The position numbers were made by a program, and so were the translations under genes. From JBCDBH01 sp039184055 (GTDB taxonomy: Bacteria > Acidobacteriota > Thermoanaerobaculia > Multivoradales > J023), in assembly GCA_039184055.1 (NCBI GenBank), contig JBCDBH010000219.1:1-9956 (forward strand): DNA of 9,956 nucleotides, in the 5' to 3' direction. The stretch's first letter is position 1. Each line of letters opens with the position of its first letter. The notes below the pieces were generated by a model. The model did not search any database and was not told where the DNA came from. It saw only the letters and a list, made by a program, of their open reading frames with translations. This document shows, in pieces, positions 1 to 5,790 of this stretch.

Positions 1-2029
1 CGGTGTAGAGACGTTCGGCCGCGTCGAGCTCGCCACGCGCGTGGGCGACGCGGCCGAGGGTGGCCAGCACGGTGGCCACGGCGGTCGATTCACGGCCGAA
101 ATGCTCGATTCGGATGTCCAGAGCTTCGCGGAGAGCGGCCTCGGCGGCATCGAAATCACCCGCCAGATAATGAGCGTTGCCCAGATTGCGTAGCGTGACG
201 CTGACGTTGCGATGACGTTGGCCGAGGGTCTGGCGTCGCTGATGCAGGATCTCTTCGTAGAGCGTCGTGGCTTCGTCGAGCTTGCCTTGGAGCATGAGCA
301 CCGACGCGAGGGTATTGCGTGGCTTTTGTAGTTCTTCATCGAGCCCCAAGCGCAAACGCATGGCGATCGATTGGCGGGCATAGTTTTCGGCGAGATCGTG
401 ACGACCCTGACTGTAGGCGGTGACCGCGAGGTCGTTGAAGATCTTGGCGATGTCGGCGCGATCGTCGCCGATCTCTCGACGCAGGGTATCGAGGGCGACC
501 TGTTGGCTTTCCCGCGCCGCGTCGAAGAAACCCAAACGGTAGTAGACCTGGCCGAGCGTGCCGAGCAGCTGGGCGCGTACTTCGGGCTCGTCTTCGAGCT
601 CGGTGTTCAAACGCTCACGACCGAGATCGACCAGCTCGCGTACCGAAGGTTGCTCACCGGCGCGATCGGGCTCGGCGGCGCGAAAGAGGTCGACGAGAAA
701 ATCCGACAGTTGGGTGGCGCGGCTCCGCTCTCGTTCGGTGCTGCGGAGCTGATCGGCGAGCGCGACGGTAAAGCCGAGCACGAGCGCCAGAAAGACCGTC
801 GCGACCCCGATCGCCCAGCGCTGACGACGGATCAGCTTGAACGTTCGATAAGGCAGCCCGTCGCCACGCGCCAGCACCGGACGATCCTCGAGATGACGAC
901 GTAGGTCGGCGGCGAGCTGTTCGACCGAGGCGTAACGCGCGCTCGGTTCTTTGGCCAAGGCGCGGAGCAGGATGGCGTCGAGATCGCCATTCAGTCGGCG
1001 GGACAACGCCGTCGGTGACGGCGCGCGGGTACGGGCCACCGTTTCAGGCTCGATCTCGTCGGTTTGATCGGCGAAACCGACGACCTCGCTCTGTCGCACC
1101 ACTGCGCTCGGGATCCCGGGGGGATCGTTGCAGATCGCCAGCATCATCGATGTCGTGTTCTTGGCGTAGGCGGCGCAGGGGAGACGGGCGGTGAGCAGCT
1201 CGTAGAGCACCACGCCGAGTGAATAGAGATCGCTCGATGTCGACATCGGTTCACCGGACACTTGCTCCGGGCTGGCGTAGCGCAAGGTCATCCGTCGCGA
1301 TCCGGTGTCGTCGATGCTTTGATGGGCCCGCGCGAGCAGCTTGCCGATCCCGAAGTCGAGCAGTTTGCTCGACCCGTCGGCGGTCACCAGGATGTTGCTC
1401 GGCTTGAGATCGAGATGAAGCACCAGGTTGCGATGCGCGAAGGAAAGCGCCTCGGTGACCTGCAAGATCAGCTCGACTCGTTGCCAAACGTCGAGCCGAT
1501 TCTCATCGCAATAGCGATCGATCGGCACGCCATCGATCAGCTCCATGGCGAAATACGAACGCCCTTCGCTGGTGCCACCGTCGAGCAGACGGGCGATATG
1601 AGGGTGTTCCAGACTGGCGAGAATCTGTCGTTCGGTGTGAAACCGCTTGGTGTTGTCGGCGGTTTCGTACCCGGAGCGCACCAATTTGAGCGCCACGCGC
1701 TGCTCGAATTCGGCTTCTCGCCGGGCTCGGTAGACCGCACCCATACCGCCACGGCCGAGCAGCGCCTCGACGCGATACGGACCGATCAGCTCGCCGATTT
1801 CATTGTCGCCATCGTCCGTCGGGGTGGGCTCGAGAGCGTCGAGGAGATCGTCGGCGGCGGCGTTTTCGAACTCGTCGATGTCGTCTTCGAAGGCCAAGAA
1901 CGACTCGACTTCGGCGCGTAGCGACGGGTCGTCGCAGGCGTCGTCGAGCCATCGAGCGCGGGCTTCCGAGTCGAGATCGGCACAGCCATCGAGCAGCGTT
2001 TTGATCCGCTGCCAGCGTTGCGTGTCCAC
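1..2029 (-). CDS. Membrane Ser/Thr protein kinase with C-terminal TPRs (3' end beyond the window)
   Basis: This open frame enters from the left edge and shows about 676 residues with no stop. Residues 1-80 form an acidic N-terminal helical region of the type that precedes the kinase in this family. The kinase domain covers about 84-383: glycine loop GRGGMG (92-97), ATP lysine in VALK (K115), helix-C glutamate E133, catalytic segment HLDLKPSN (205-212), DFG (225-227) and ASPE (252-255). A single membrane helix lies at about 405-425. Beyond it come the segment SDFLVDLFRAAEPDRA and several roughly 42-residue TPRs from about 480 onward, probably outside the cytoplasm. The predicted start is GTG at 2029-2027, because a TGA lies in frame three codons upstream and no other start precedes the kinase domain. 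A weak GAGG lies upstream. The gene directly follows an ECF sigma gene and is presumably co-transcribed with it. An oddity is that the usual HRD arginine is leucine (non-RD). Kinase identity is secure; ligand and substrate are unknown. Confidence 0.93.
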   Translation of the reverse strand, partial: MDTQRWQRIKTLLDGCADLDSEARARWLDDACDDPSLRAEVESFLAFEDDIDEFENAAADDLLDALEPTPTDDGDNEIGELIGPYRVEALLGRGGMGAVYRARREAEFEQRVALKLVRSGYETADNTKRFHTERQILASLEHPHIARLLDGGTSEGRSYFAMELIDGVPIDRYCDENRLDVWQRVELILQVTEALSFAHRNLVLHLDLKPSNILVTADGSSKLLDFGIGKLLARAHQSIDDTGSRRMTLRYASPEQVSGEPMSTSSDLYSLGVVLYELLTARLPCAAYAKNTTSMMLAICNDPPGIPSAVVRQSEVVGFADQTDEIEPETVARTRAPSPTALSRRLNGDLDAILLRALAKEPSARYASVEQLAADLRRHLEDRPVLARGDGLPYRTFKLIRRQRWAIGVATVFLALVLGFTVALADQLRSTERERSRATQLSDFLVDLFRAAEPDRAGEQPSVRELVDLGRERLNTELEDEPEVRAQLLGTLGQVYYRLGFFDAARESQQVALDTLRREIGDDRADIAKIFNDLAVTAYSQGRHDLAENYARQSIAMRLRLGLDEELQKPRNTLASVLMLQGKLDEATTLYEEILHQRRQTLGQRHRNVSVTLRNLGNAHYLAGDFDAAEAALREALDIRIEHFGRESTAVATVLATLGRVAHARGELDAAERLYT

Positions 2030-2035
2030 CGTCGC

Positions 2036-2617
2036 TCACGCCTCGCCGAGCTGGCGGAGAAGCCATAGACGCGCGGTCCGCCATTCGCGTTTGACGGTCA
2101 TGGTCGACACGTCGAGCTGGGCGGCGGTTTCTTCGAGCGTCAGGCCACCGAAATAGCGCAACTCGACGATCCGTGCCTGACGCGGATCGAGACTCGCCAG
2201 CTCTTCGAGCGCTCGATCGACCGCGATGACGTCGAGACCTCGGTGCTCGGCGTCCGCGACATCGAGCGCTTTGTCGAAGGTCACCCGCACGACGTCGCCA
2301 CCCTTCTTGATCGCGGCTCGCCGCCTGGCGTGATCGACCAGGATGTGCCGCATCAATTGCGCCATGGTGGCGAAGAACTGGCTCCGACTCTTCCAGCTCA
2401 CCGAGCGTTTGCCGATCAATTTGAGATAGAGCTCATTGACCAAACCGGTCGGCTCGAGCGTGTGCCCCGGTGCCTCTCGCGCCAGTCGCGCCCGCGCCAT
2501 ATGACGCAGATCCTCGATCACCAGCGGCAGGAGTTTGTCGAACGCCGAAGCTTCGCCACTGCTCCATGCGTTGAGCAGACGCGTGACATCGCTCCGTGCC
2601 GAGAAATCTGTATTCAT
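2036..2617 (-). CDS. ECF-subfamily RNA polymerase sigma factor, TIGR02999 type
   Basis: This is a complete 193-residue protein of typical ECF length. The sigma-2 region covers about residues 10-101 and includes HTLEPTGLVNELYLKL and FFATMAQLMRHILVDHARRR, which are characteristic of the TIGR02999 group. The sigma-4 region covers about 130-191, with a helix-turn-helix at about 159-186 (LTLEETAAQLDVSTMTVKREW). It should direct RNA polymerase to a private set of promoters. No anti-sigma factor gene is adjacent. Instead the next gene is a membrane Ser/Thr kinase, starting 6 nt after the stop, an arrangement known from Acidobacteria and Planctomycetes where kinase signalling is thought to replace an anti-sigma factor. 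The stop TGA is in the same frame as the kinase. The ATG at 2617 has no clear Shine-Dalgarno sequence. Another ATG 13 nt upstream is out of frame. No GGAAC-type ECF promoter was recognised upstream, so autoregulation cannot be argued from sequence. Confidence 0.95.
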   Translation of the reverse strand: MNTDFSARSDVTRLLNAWSSGEASAFDKLLPLVIEDLRHMARARLAREAPGHTLEPTGLVNELYLKLIGKRSVSWKSRSQFFATMAQLMRHILVDHARRRAAIKKGGDVVRVTFDKALDVADAEHRGLDVIAVDRALEELASLDPRQARIVELRYFGGLTLEETAAQLDVSTMTVKREWRTARLWLLRQLGEA

Positions 2618-2667
2618 GAACGCTCATGTTATCGCGCCGTCTATCTTTTCGTCGGTGGCAAAACCCT

Positions 2668-2718
2668 ACTAACCACCTGGTTAGTCGAGCGGGTCGAACG
2701 ACTAACCAGGTGGCGGGT
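2668..2718. promoter_or_regulatory. Putative activator-binding dyads (UAS), two sites 33 bp apart
   Basis: Site A is ACTAACCACCTGGTTAGT at 2668-2685: perfect 7-bp arms, ACTAACC and GGTTAGT, around a 4-bp centre. Site B at 2701-2718 begins with the same ACTAACC and has a 4-bp centre, then a degenerate right arm, GGCGGGT (4 of 7 matches). The centres (2676.5 and 2709.5) are 33 bp apart, about three helical turns, so both would present the same DNA face. Relative to the predicted sigma54 start at about 2853 they sit near -176 and -143, a usual range for enhancer-like sites of sigma54 activators with Fis-type HTHs. The link to the activator at 3863-5779 is inference. The sites also lie 50-100 bp upstream of the ECF gene and could act on that gene instead. 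Confidence 0.5.
2673..2713. repeat. 15-bp perfect inverted repeat
   Basis: CCACCTGGTTAGTCG at 2673-2687 is exactly inverted as CGACTAACCAGGTGG at 2699-2713, with an 11-nt spacer. It overlaps the dyads of the putative UAS and arises partly because those sites share the ACTAACC arm. It could form a strong hairpin if transcribed toward the ECF gene. However, no T-run follows the stem closely on either strand, so it is not read as an intrinsic terminator. Confidence 0.9.
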
Positions 2719-2772
2719 CGAGCCGGTTGTTCCGTGGTCTCGAGATCGGCGAGGCTCGCTGCATGAGTCGTG

Positions 2773-2785
2773 TAAATCATTGATT
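2773..2785 (-). promoter_or_regulatory. Putative IHF-binding site
   Basis: The minus strand reads AATCAATGATTTA, a full match to the IHF consensus WATCAANNNNTTR. It lies in the most AT-rich part of the intergenic region, between the dyads and the -24/-12 promoter, at about -80 to -68 from the predicted start. That is where IHF bends DNA in sigma54 promoters to bring the upstream activator to the polymerase. The match is seen directly. Whether the host has an IHF with this specificity is not known. Confidence 0.5.
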
Positions 2786-2826
2786 AGTTGCGACTTGTAG
2801 TTCTCTCCCTGGCATCGACATCTTCC

Positions 2827-2842
2827 TGGCACCGAGTCTGCT
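2827..2842 (+). promoter_or_regulatory. Sigma54 (-24/-12) promoter of the secreted-protein gene
   Basis: TGGCACCGAGTCTGCT matches the sigma54 consensus TGGCAC-N5-TTGCW with one mismatch in the -12 box (CTGC for TTGC). The diagnostic GG (2828-2829) and GC (2840-2841) are exactly 10 nt apart. The predicted transcription start is about 2853, giving a leader of about 90 nt before the ATG at 2943. This start lies after the ATG at 2850 and so argues against that upstream start codon. A sigma54 activator is encoded in the same window at 3863-5779. Confidence 0.65.
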
Positions 2843-2913
2843 CTAGAGGATGAGTGGACATCGAAACGACCTGACTGCCGGCACCAAGGTCCTTCACTTT
2901 GCAAACCGCGAGA

Positions 2914-2927
2914 CGGGCATATGCCCG
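2914..2927. promoter_or_regulatory. 14-bp perfect palindrome in the leader next to the ribosome-binding site
   Basis: CGGGCATATGCCCG is a perfect palindrome ending 7 nt before the AAGGA Shine-Dalgarno (2934-2938) of the secreted-protein gene. In RNA it could form a 5-bp stem with an ATAT loop just upstream of the ribosome-binding site. In DNA it could be an operator. Function is unproven and nothing else in the window repeats it. Confidence 0.4.
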
Positions 2928-2942
2928 AGAGAGAAGGACTCA

Positions 2943-3803
2943 ATGTTTACTTTGCGCCTTGCCATCCGTGTATTCGTGCTTGCCATCCTGACTTCGATCA
3001 CCGCCCATGCCACCGTTTCGACATGCGACGTTCTCCTGCCCGACGATTCGGTCCGGGTCGCCAGCACGGGTGTCGATCACCACTGCCACCAGCTCGATCT
3101 CGCCGCTTCGGGTCTACTGCATCTGTCGCTTCACGGCGCGACGGCTCGTGTCGTGATCGACGATGCGCGGGTGGTCGTCCTCGATCGTCGGGCCGATGAG
3201 CGACTGGTCTGGATCGAAGCAGGGACGTACATCGTCGAGATCGTCGCCGAAGATCCCCTTCACCCTCTTGACGCCTATCGGCTCGAGACGCGTTTCGAAG
3301 AGCTCACGCGGAGTGAAACCGATGGGGAGCTCGAGCTGGAACCCGAGCTCGACGCACCGCTCCGAGGAGACGACGTCGCGATCCAGGTGCGCGGCGAAGA
3401 AGACGGCGAGCTGGAGCTCGAGCCCGAGCTCGACAATGGCGATTCTCAGGGGCTTCGGGTACGACTCGATGCACTCTGCCGACACGCCAACGACGATCAT
3501 GCCGACACCCTCGCCTGTGCGAGCCAGATCGACCATCGCATCGTCGGCGCGCTCGACAACGGCTGGGGCGATGATGTCGACGTCTTTCGCCTCGAGCTCG
3601 ATGGCTGGCAGGCCGTCGAAATCACGATCGGGGGCGCCATCACGCCACGGATCACCCTGCTCGACCCGGTCGGTCAGCGGCTGGACGTCGATTCGGATGG
3701 TCGCCTGGTTCGGACCCTGAGCCCCGGCACGTATTACTTACGCGTGGATAGTGAACACGAGGTCGGGGCCTACGATCTGCTCGTGAACCCGCTCGGCCGC
3801 TGA
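2943..3803 (+). CDS. Secreted protein with PPC-like beta-sandwich domains and duplicated acidic linker
   Basis: This is a 286-residue predicted exported protein. The start is ATG at 2943, which has AAGGA 4 nt upstream and gives a clean signal peptide (residues 1-23, MFTLRLAIRVFVLAILTSIT then AHA as the likely cleavage motif). An in-frame ATG at 2850 would bury that signal and lies before the predicted transcription start. Residues about 29-118 look like a divergent beta-sandwich ending in EAGTYIVEI...AYRLETRF. Residues about 197-284 match bacterial pre-peptidase C-terminal (PPC) domains: IVGALDNGWGDDVDVFRLEL, ITLLDPVGQRL, LSPGTYYLRV, GAYDLLV. Between them the 11-residue segment DGELELEPELD occurs twice (127-137, 154-164). 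Four cysteines after the signal (C28, C48, C179, C192) could form disulfides. No catalytic motif is seen, so a binding or structural role outside the cytoplasm is most likely. It stands alone on the plus strand behind a sigma54-type promoter. Confidence 0.85.
   Translation: MFTLRLAIRVFVLAILTSITAHATVSTCDVLLPDDSVRVASTGVDHHCHQLDLAASGLLHLSLHGATARVVIDDARVVVLDRRADERLVWIEAGTYIVEIVAEDPLHPLDAYRLETRFEELTRSETDGELELEPELDAPLRGDDVAIQVRGEEDGELELEPELDNGDSQGLRVRLDALCRHANDDHADTLACASQIDHRIVGALDNGWGDDVDVFRLELDGWQAVEITIGGAITPRITLLDPVGQRLDVDSDGRLVRTLSPGTYYLRVDSEHEVGAYDLLVNPLGR
3321..3434 (+). repeat. In-frame duplication encoding DGELELEPELD twice
   Basis: Two 33-nt units at 3321-3353 and 3402-3434, 81 nt (27 codons) apart, encode the identical 11-residue acidic segment. 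Their codons differ at several third positions, so the peptide is kept while the DNA has drifted. They sit in the linker between the two beta-sandwich halves of the secreted protein. Confidence 0.85.
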
Positions 3804-3824
3804 TTCGACCGTCGCTGCCGATCG

Positions 3825-3851
3825 ACCCGCGCTCGACCGGGCGCGGGTTTT
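3825..3851 (+). terminator. Intrinsic terminator of the secreted-protein gene
   Basis: An 8-bp perfect GC-rich stem, ACCCGCGC (3825-3832) with GCGCGGGT (3841-3848), has an 8-nt loop and runs into TTTT (3848-3851). It lies 21 nt after the stop of the plus-strand gene, between two convergent genes. The T-run is short. On the minus strand no T-run follows the stem, so it is unlikely to serve the convergent activator gene. Confidence 0.6.
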
Positions 3852-3862
3852 CCCGTGGGTGG

Positions 3863-5779
3863 TCAGCGCCCCAGGGCGTCTCGAAGCCCGAGGTTCTTGA
3901 CCAGGCGATGCAGCGAGTTGAGATGGATCTTCAATCGATCGGCGGTGCGCGCGTAATCCTCACCGCTTTCCTGCCAAGCGTCGAGGATGAGCTTCTTCTT
4001 GTAGGCCAAGAGGGCGTCTTGATACCCCTGATCCTCCTCGGGCTCTCCCTCGTCCGGGCCGATCGCCGTGACGACCTCGTCCGGCAAGTCTTCACGACGC
4101 ACCAGCTCACCATCGCCGAGCACCACGGCGCGCTCGATGACATTGCCCAGCTCGCGAACGTTGCCCGGCCAATCGTAGGCCAGCAGACAGCGTCGAGCTT
4201 CGGGAGAGATGGTCAGATCCGGCATGCCGAGCTTGGCGCTGTGACGACGGATGAAGTGATGGGCGAGAAGAGGGATGTCTTCACGACGGTCACGCAGCGG
4301 CGGCAGCTCGCATGTGATGACCTTGAGTCGAAAGAAAAGATCTTGGCGGAATGTGCCCGCTTCGACCGCGTCTTCCAGCCGACGGTGGGTGGCGGCGACG
4401 ACGCGAATATCGATCTCGATCGGGCGGGTGCCACCGACTCGCTCGATCTTCCGCTCCTGCAAGGCTCGCAAGAGCTTGGCCTGTAGACCGACCGGAATCT
4501 CGGCTACCTCGTCGAGAAAAAGCGTGCCGCGATCCGCGGCCTCCATCTTGCCGATCTTGCGCTGCATCGCGCCGGTGAAGGCGCCCTTCTCGTGACCGAA
4601 GAGCTCGCTCTCGAGTAGGTTCTCCGACAGAGTGGCGCAATTGATCGCGATGAACGGCCCATCGCTTCGTGGGCTGGTGCGGTGAAGGGCATGGGCCACG
4701 AGCTCTTTGCCGGTACCGCTTTCCCCATGGATCAAGAAAGTCGAATCGGCCCGCGCCACCCGCGCCACCAAATCGAAGATCCGACGCATCGCCGCGCTGT
4801 CGCCGATCATGTCGTGATGGGCGGGATGCTCGTCGCGCAGCCGTCGATTCTCGCCTTCGAGCCAGCGCAGGTGGAGCACGTTGCGCACCGCCAGCGAGGC
4901 GACTCCGGCGATCGCCACGAGCAGCTCGAGGTGCCGATCGGTAAAGCCCGTGGAGCCGGTGAGCACCAGCGCGCCGAGACTCTCCCCGTGCATCTCGGTG
5001 AGCGGCGCGACGAGCACACCGCCGCCGTGATCGTCCGGTCGTCGCCACGCGACCTTCGATTCGAGCACCTCATCGACCAGATCGTTGCTAACTGTGACGG
5101 TGCCACGCTCGGCGATCCGGATCGGTTTTTCGACACCCGGTTCGCGGAGCAGCACCGCGCCATGCTCGGCGGTCGGCAACGCCTCGACCGTGGCGTCGAG
5201 CAGACGACGGGCCAGCGGCGCGAGTGCTCGTTCCTCTTGCAACGTGGTGGTGAGACGCAACAGCGCGTGGAGCTCACGAGCCAACCGAGCCTGCGCGGGG
5301 AGCGCCGCCTCGACGCGGATGGGATCGAGATGCATCGAACGGGTGAGCCGACTCTCGCGTCCGGTTGCGCCGAGCTCGATCGGTCGTGAGTCGGTGATGT
5401 CGTCCGCGTCGGTGGCCCGGCGCGCGGGCGCGTGGAGCAAGAAGAGCCACGAGTGCGTGCCGACACTCACCAGATCGCTGTGGTCGAGCGTCACCTCGTT
5501 TACCGGTCGACCATTGACCCGCGTACCGTGACGGCTCCTCAGGTCGCGGAGGAGGAACGCGCCGTGCTCGACGACGATCTCGCAATGACGCCGGGACACG
5601 TCGTTGTTCTTCAGGTGAATCTGGCAGTCGGCCTGACGACCGATGACGAACGAATCGGTCGTAATGGCGAAGGTCTGGCCCTCGAGCGGGCCGCTGGTGG
5701 CGACGAGACGTGGCTTCAAGGCTTCTCCGATACGGGCGGCGATCGATCGAACGATTCTAGCCGGCAGCGACCGGGACAA
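3863..5779 (-). CDS. FHA-GAF sigma54-dependent transcriptional activator, Fis-type HTH
   Basis: This 638-residue bacterial enhancer-binding protein hydrolyses ATP to open sigma54 promoters. The FHA domain, about residues 24-115, has the phosphothreonine-site residues IGR (46-48), SRRH (62-65) and VNG (88-90). A GAF-type domain follows at about 165-303. The AAA+ sigma54-interaction domain covers about 324-553: Walker A GESGTGK (352-358), sigma54-contacting GAFTGA (399-404), Walker B LFLDE (420-424), arginine-finger region FRQDLFFRL (477-485) and WPGNVREL (537-544). A Fis-type HTH lies at about 594-636. There is no receiver domain, so input is expected through phosphopeptide binding by FHA and a ligand or partner at GAF. 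It begins 11 nt after the stop of the two-kinase gene, implying one operon. The listed start is TTG at 5779, with GAGG only 2 nt away. A TTG at 5719 (residue 21) has GGAG at a 5-nt spacing and also keeps the whole FHA domain. Its likely local target is the sigma54 promoter at 2827-2842 (inference). Confidence 0.96.
   Translation of the reverse strand: MSRSLPARIVRSIAARIGEALKPRLVATSGPLEGQTFAITTDSFVIGRQADCQIHLKNNDVSRRHCEIVVEHGAFLLRDLRSRHGTRVNGRPVNEVTLDHSDLVSVGTHSWLFLLHAPARRATDADDITDSRPIELGATGRESRLTRSMHLDPIRVEAALPAQARLARELHALLRLTTTLQEERALAPLARRLLDATVEALPTAEHGAVLLREPGVEKPIRIAERGTVTVSNDLVDEVLESKVAWRRPDDHGGGVLVAPLTEMHGESLGALVLTGSTGFTDRHLELLVAIAGVASLAVRNVLHLRWLEGENRRLRDEHPAHHDMIGDSAAMRRIFDLVARVARADSTFLIHGESGTGKELVAHALHRTSPRSDGPFIAINCATLSENLLESELFGHEKGAFTGAMQRKIGKMEAADRGTLFLDEVAEIPVGLQAKLLRALQERKIERVGGTRPIEIDIRVVAATHRRLEDAVEAGTFRQDLFFRLKVITCELPPLRDRREDIPLLAHHFIRRHSAKLGMPDLTISPEARRCLLAYDWPGNVRELGNVIERAVVLGDGELVRREDLPDEVVTAIGPDEGEPEEDQGYQDALLAYKKKLILDAWQESGEDYARTADRLKIHLNSLHRLVKNLGLRDALGR
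5717..5728 (-). promoter_or_regulatory. Alternative ribosome-binding site and TTG start of the sigma54 activator
   Basis: GGAG (5728-5725) precedes a TTG (5719-5717) by 5 nt, in frame with the activator. It would remove 20 arginine-rich residues and start the protein just before the FHA domain. The spacing is better than for the TTG at 5779, so this may be the real start. Confidence 0.45.
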
Positions 5780-5790
5780 AGCCTCGTTGT

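Larger units (their letters stand above)
2618..2942. other. Divergent intergenic regulatory region between ECF gene and secreted-protein gene
   Basis: These 325 bases hold no convincing gene and separate a minus-strand ECF sigma gene from a plus-strand secreted-protein gene. The left part (2668-2718) holds dyad elements. The centre has a local AT-rich patch with an IHF-like site (2773-2785). The right part has a -24/-12 promoter (2827-2842) and a 90-nt untranslated leader with a palindrome. The ordering UAS, IHF, -24/-12 matches classical sigma54-dependent control regions. The minus-strand promoter of the ECF gene must also lie here, but none could be recognised with confidence. Confidence 0.8.

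Noticed and set aside
371..904. Plus-strand ORF of 177 codons at the left edge
   Set aside because: It is antisense to the TPR part and membrane helix of the left kinase, whose frame is continuous.
1262..1921. Plus-strand ORF of 219 codons opposite the left kinase gene
   Set aside because: The minus strand carries an unbroken kinase-TPR frame with all catalytic motifs here. The antisense frame shows no recognisable domain and is explained by high GC and strong third-position bias.
2673..2713. Inverted repeat as an intrinsic terminator
   Set aside because: It lies upstream of both divergent genes and neither side has a T-run directly after the stem.
2729..2733. GGAAC on the minus strand as an ECF -35 element for sigma autoregulation
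   Set aside because: No CGTC-like -10 occurs 16-17 nt downstream.
2433..2780. Minus-strand ORF of 115 codons over the ECF start and the intergenic region
   Set aside because: Out of frame with the ECF gene, it crosses the regulatory dyads and shows no protein family features.
2810..2826. A second TGGCA (2810-2814) as another sigma54 promoter
   Set aside because: At the required spacing the -12 dinucleotide is not GC, so only the copy at 2827 fits.
2850..2942. Upstream in-frame ATG at 2850 for the secreted protein
   Set aside because: It would put 31 polar residues ahead of a clear signal peptide, has no better ribosome-binding site, and precedes the predicted transcription start near 2853.
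4682..5389. Plus-strand ORF of 235 codons opposite the sigma54 activator
   Set aside because: It is the antisense shadow of the GAF and AAA+ coding region; there is no ribosome-binding site and no domain.
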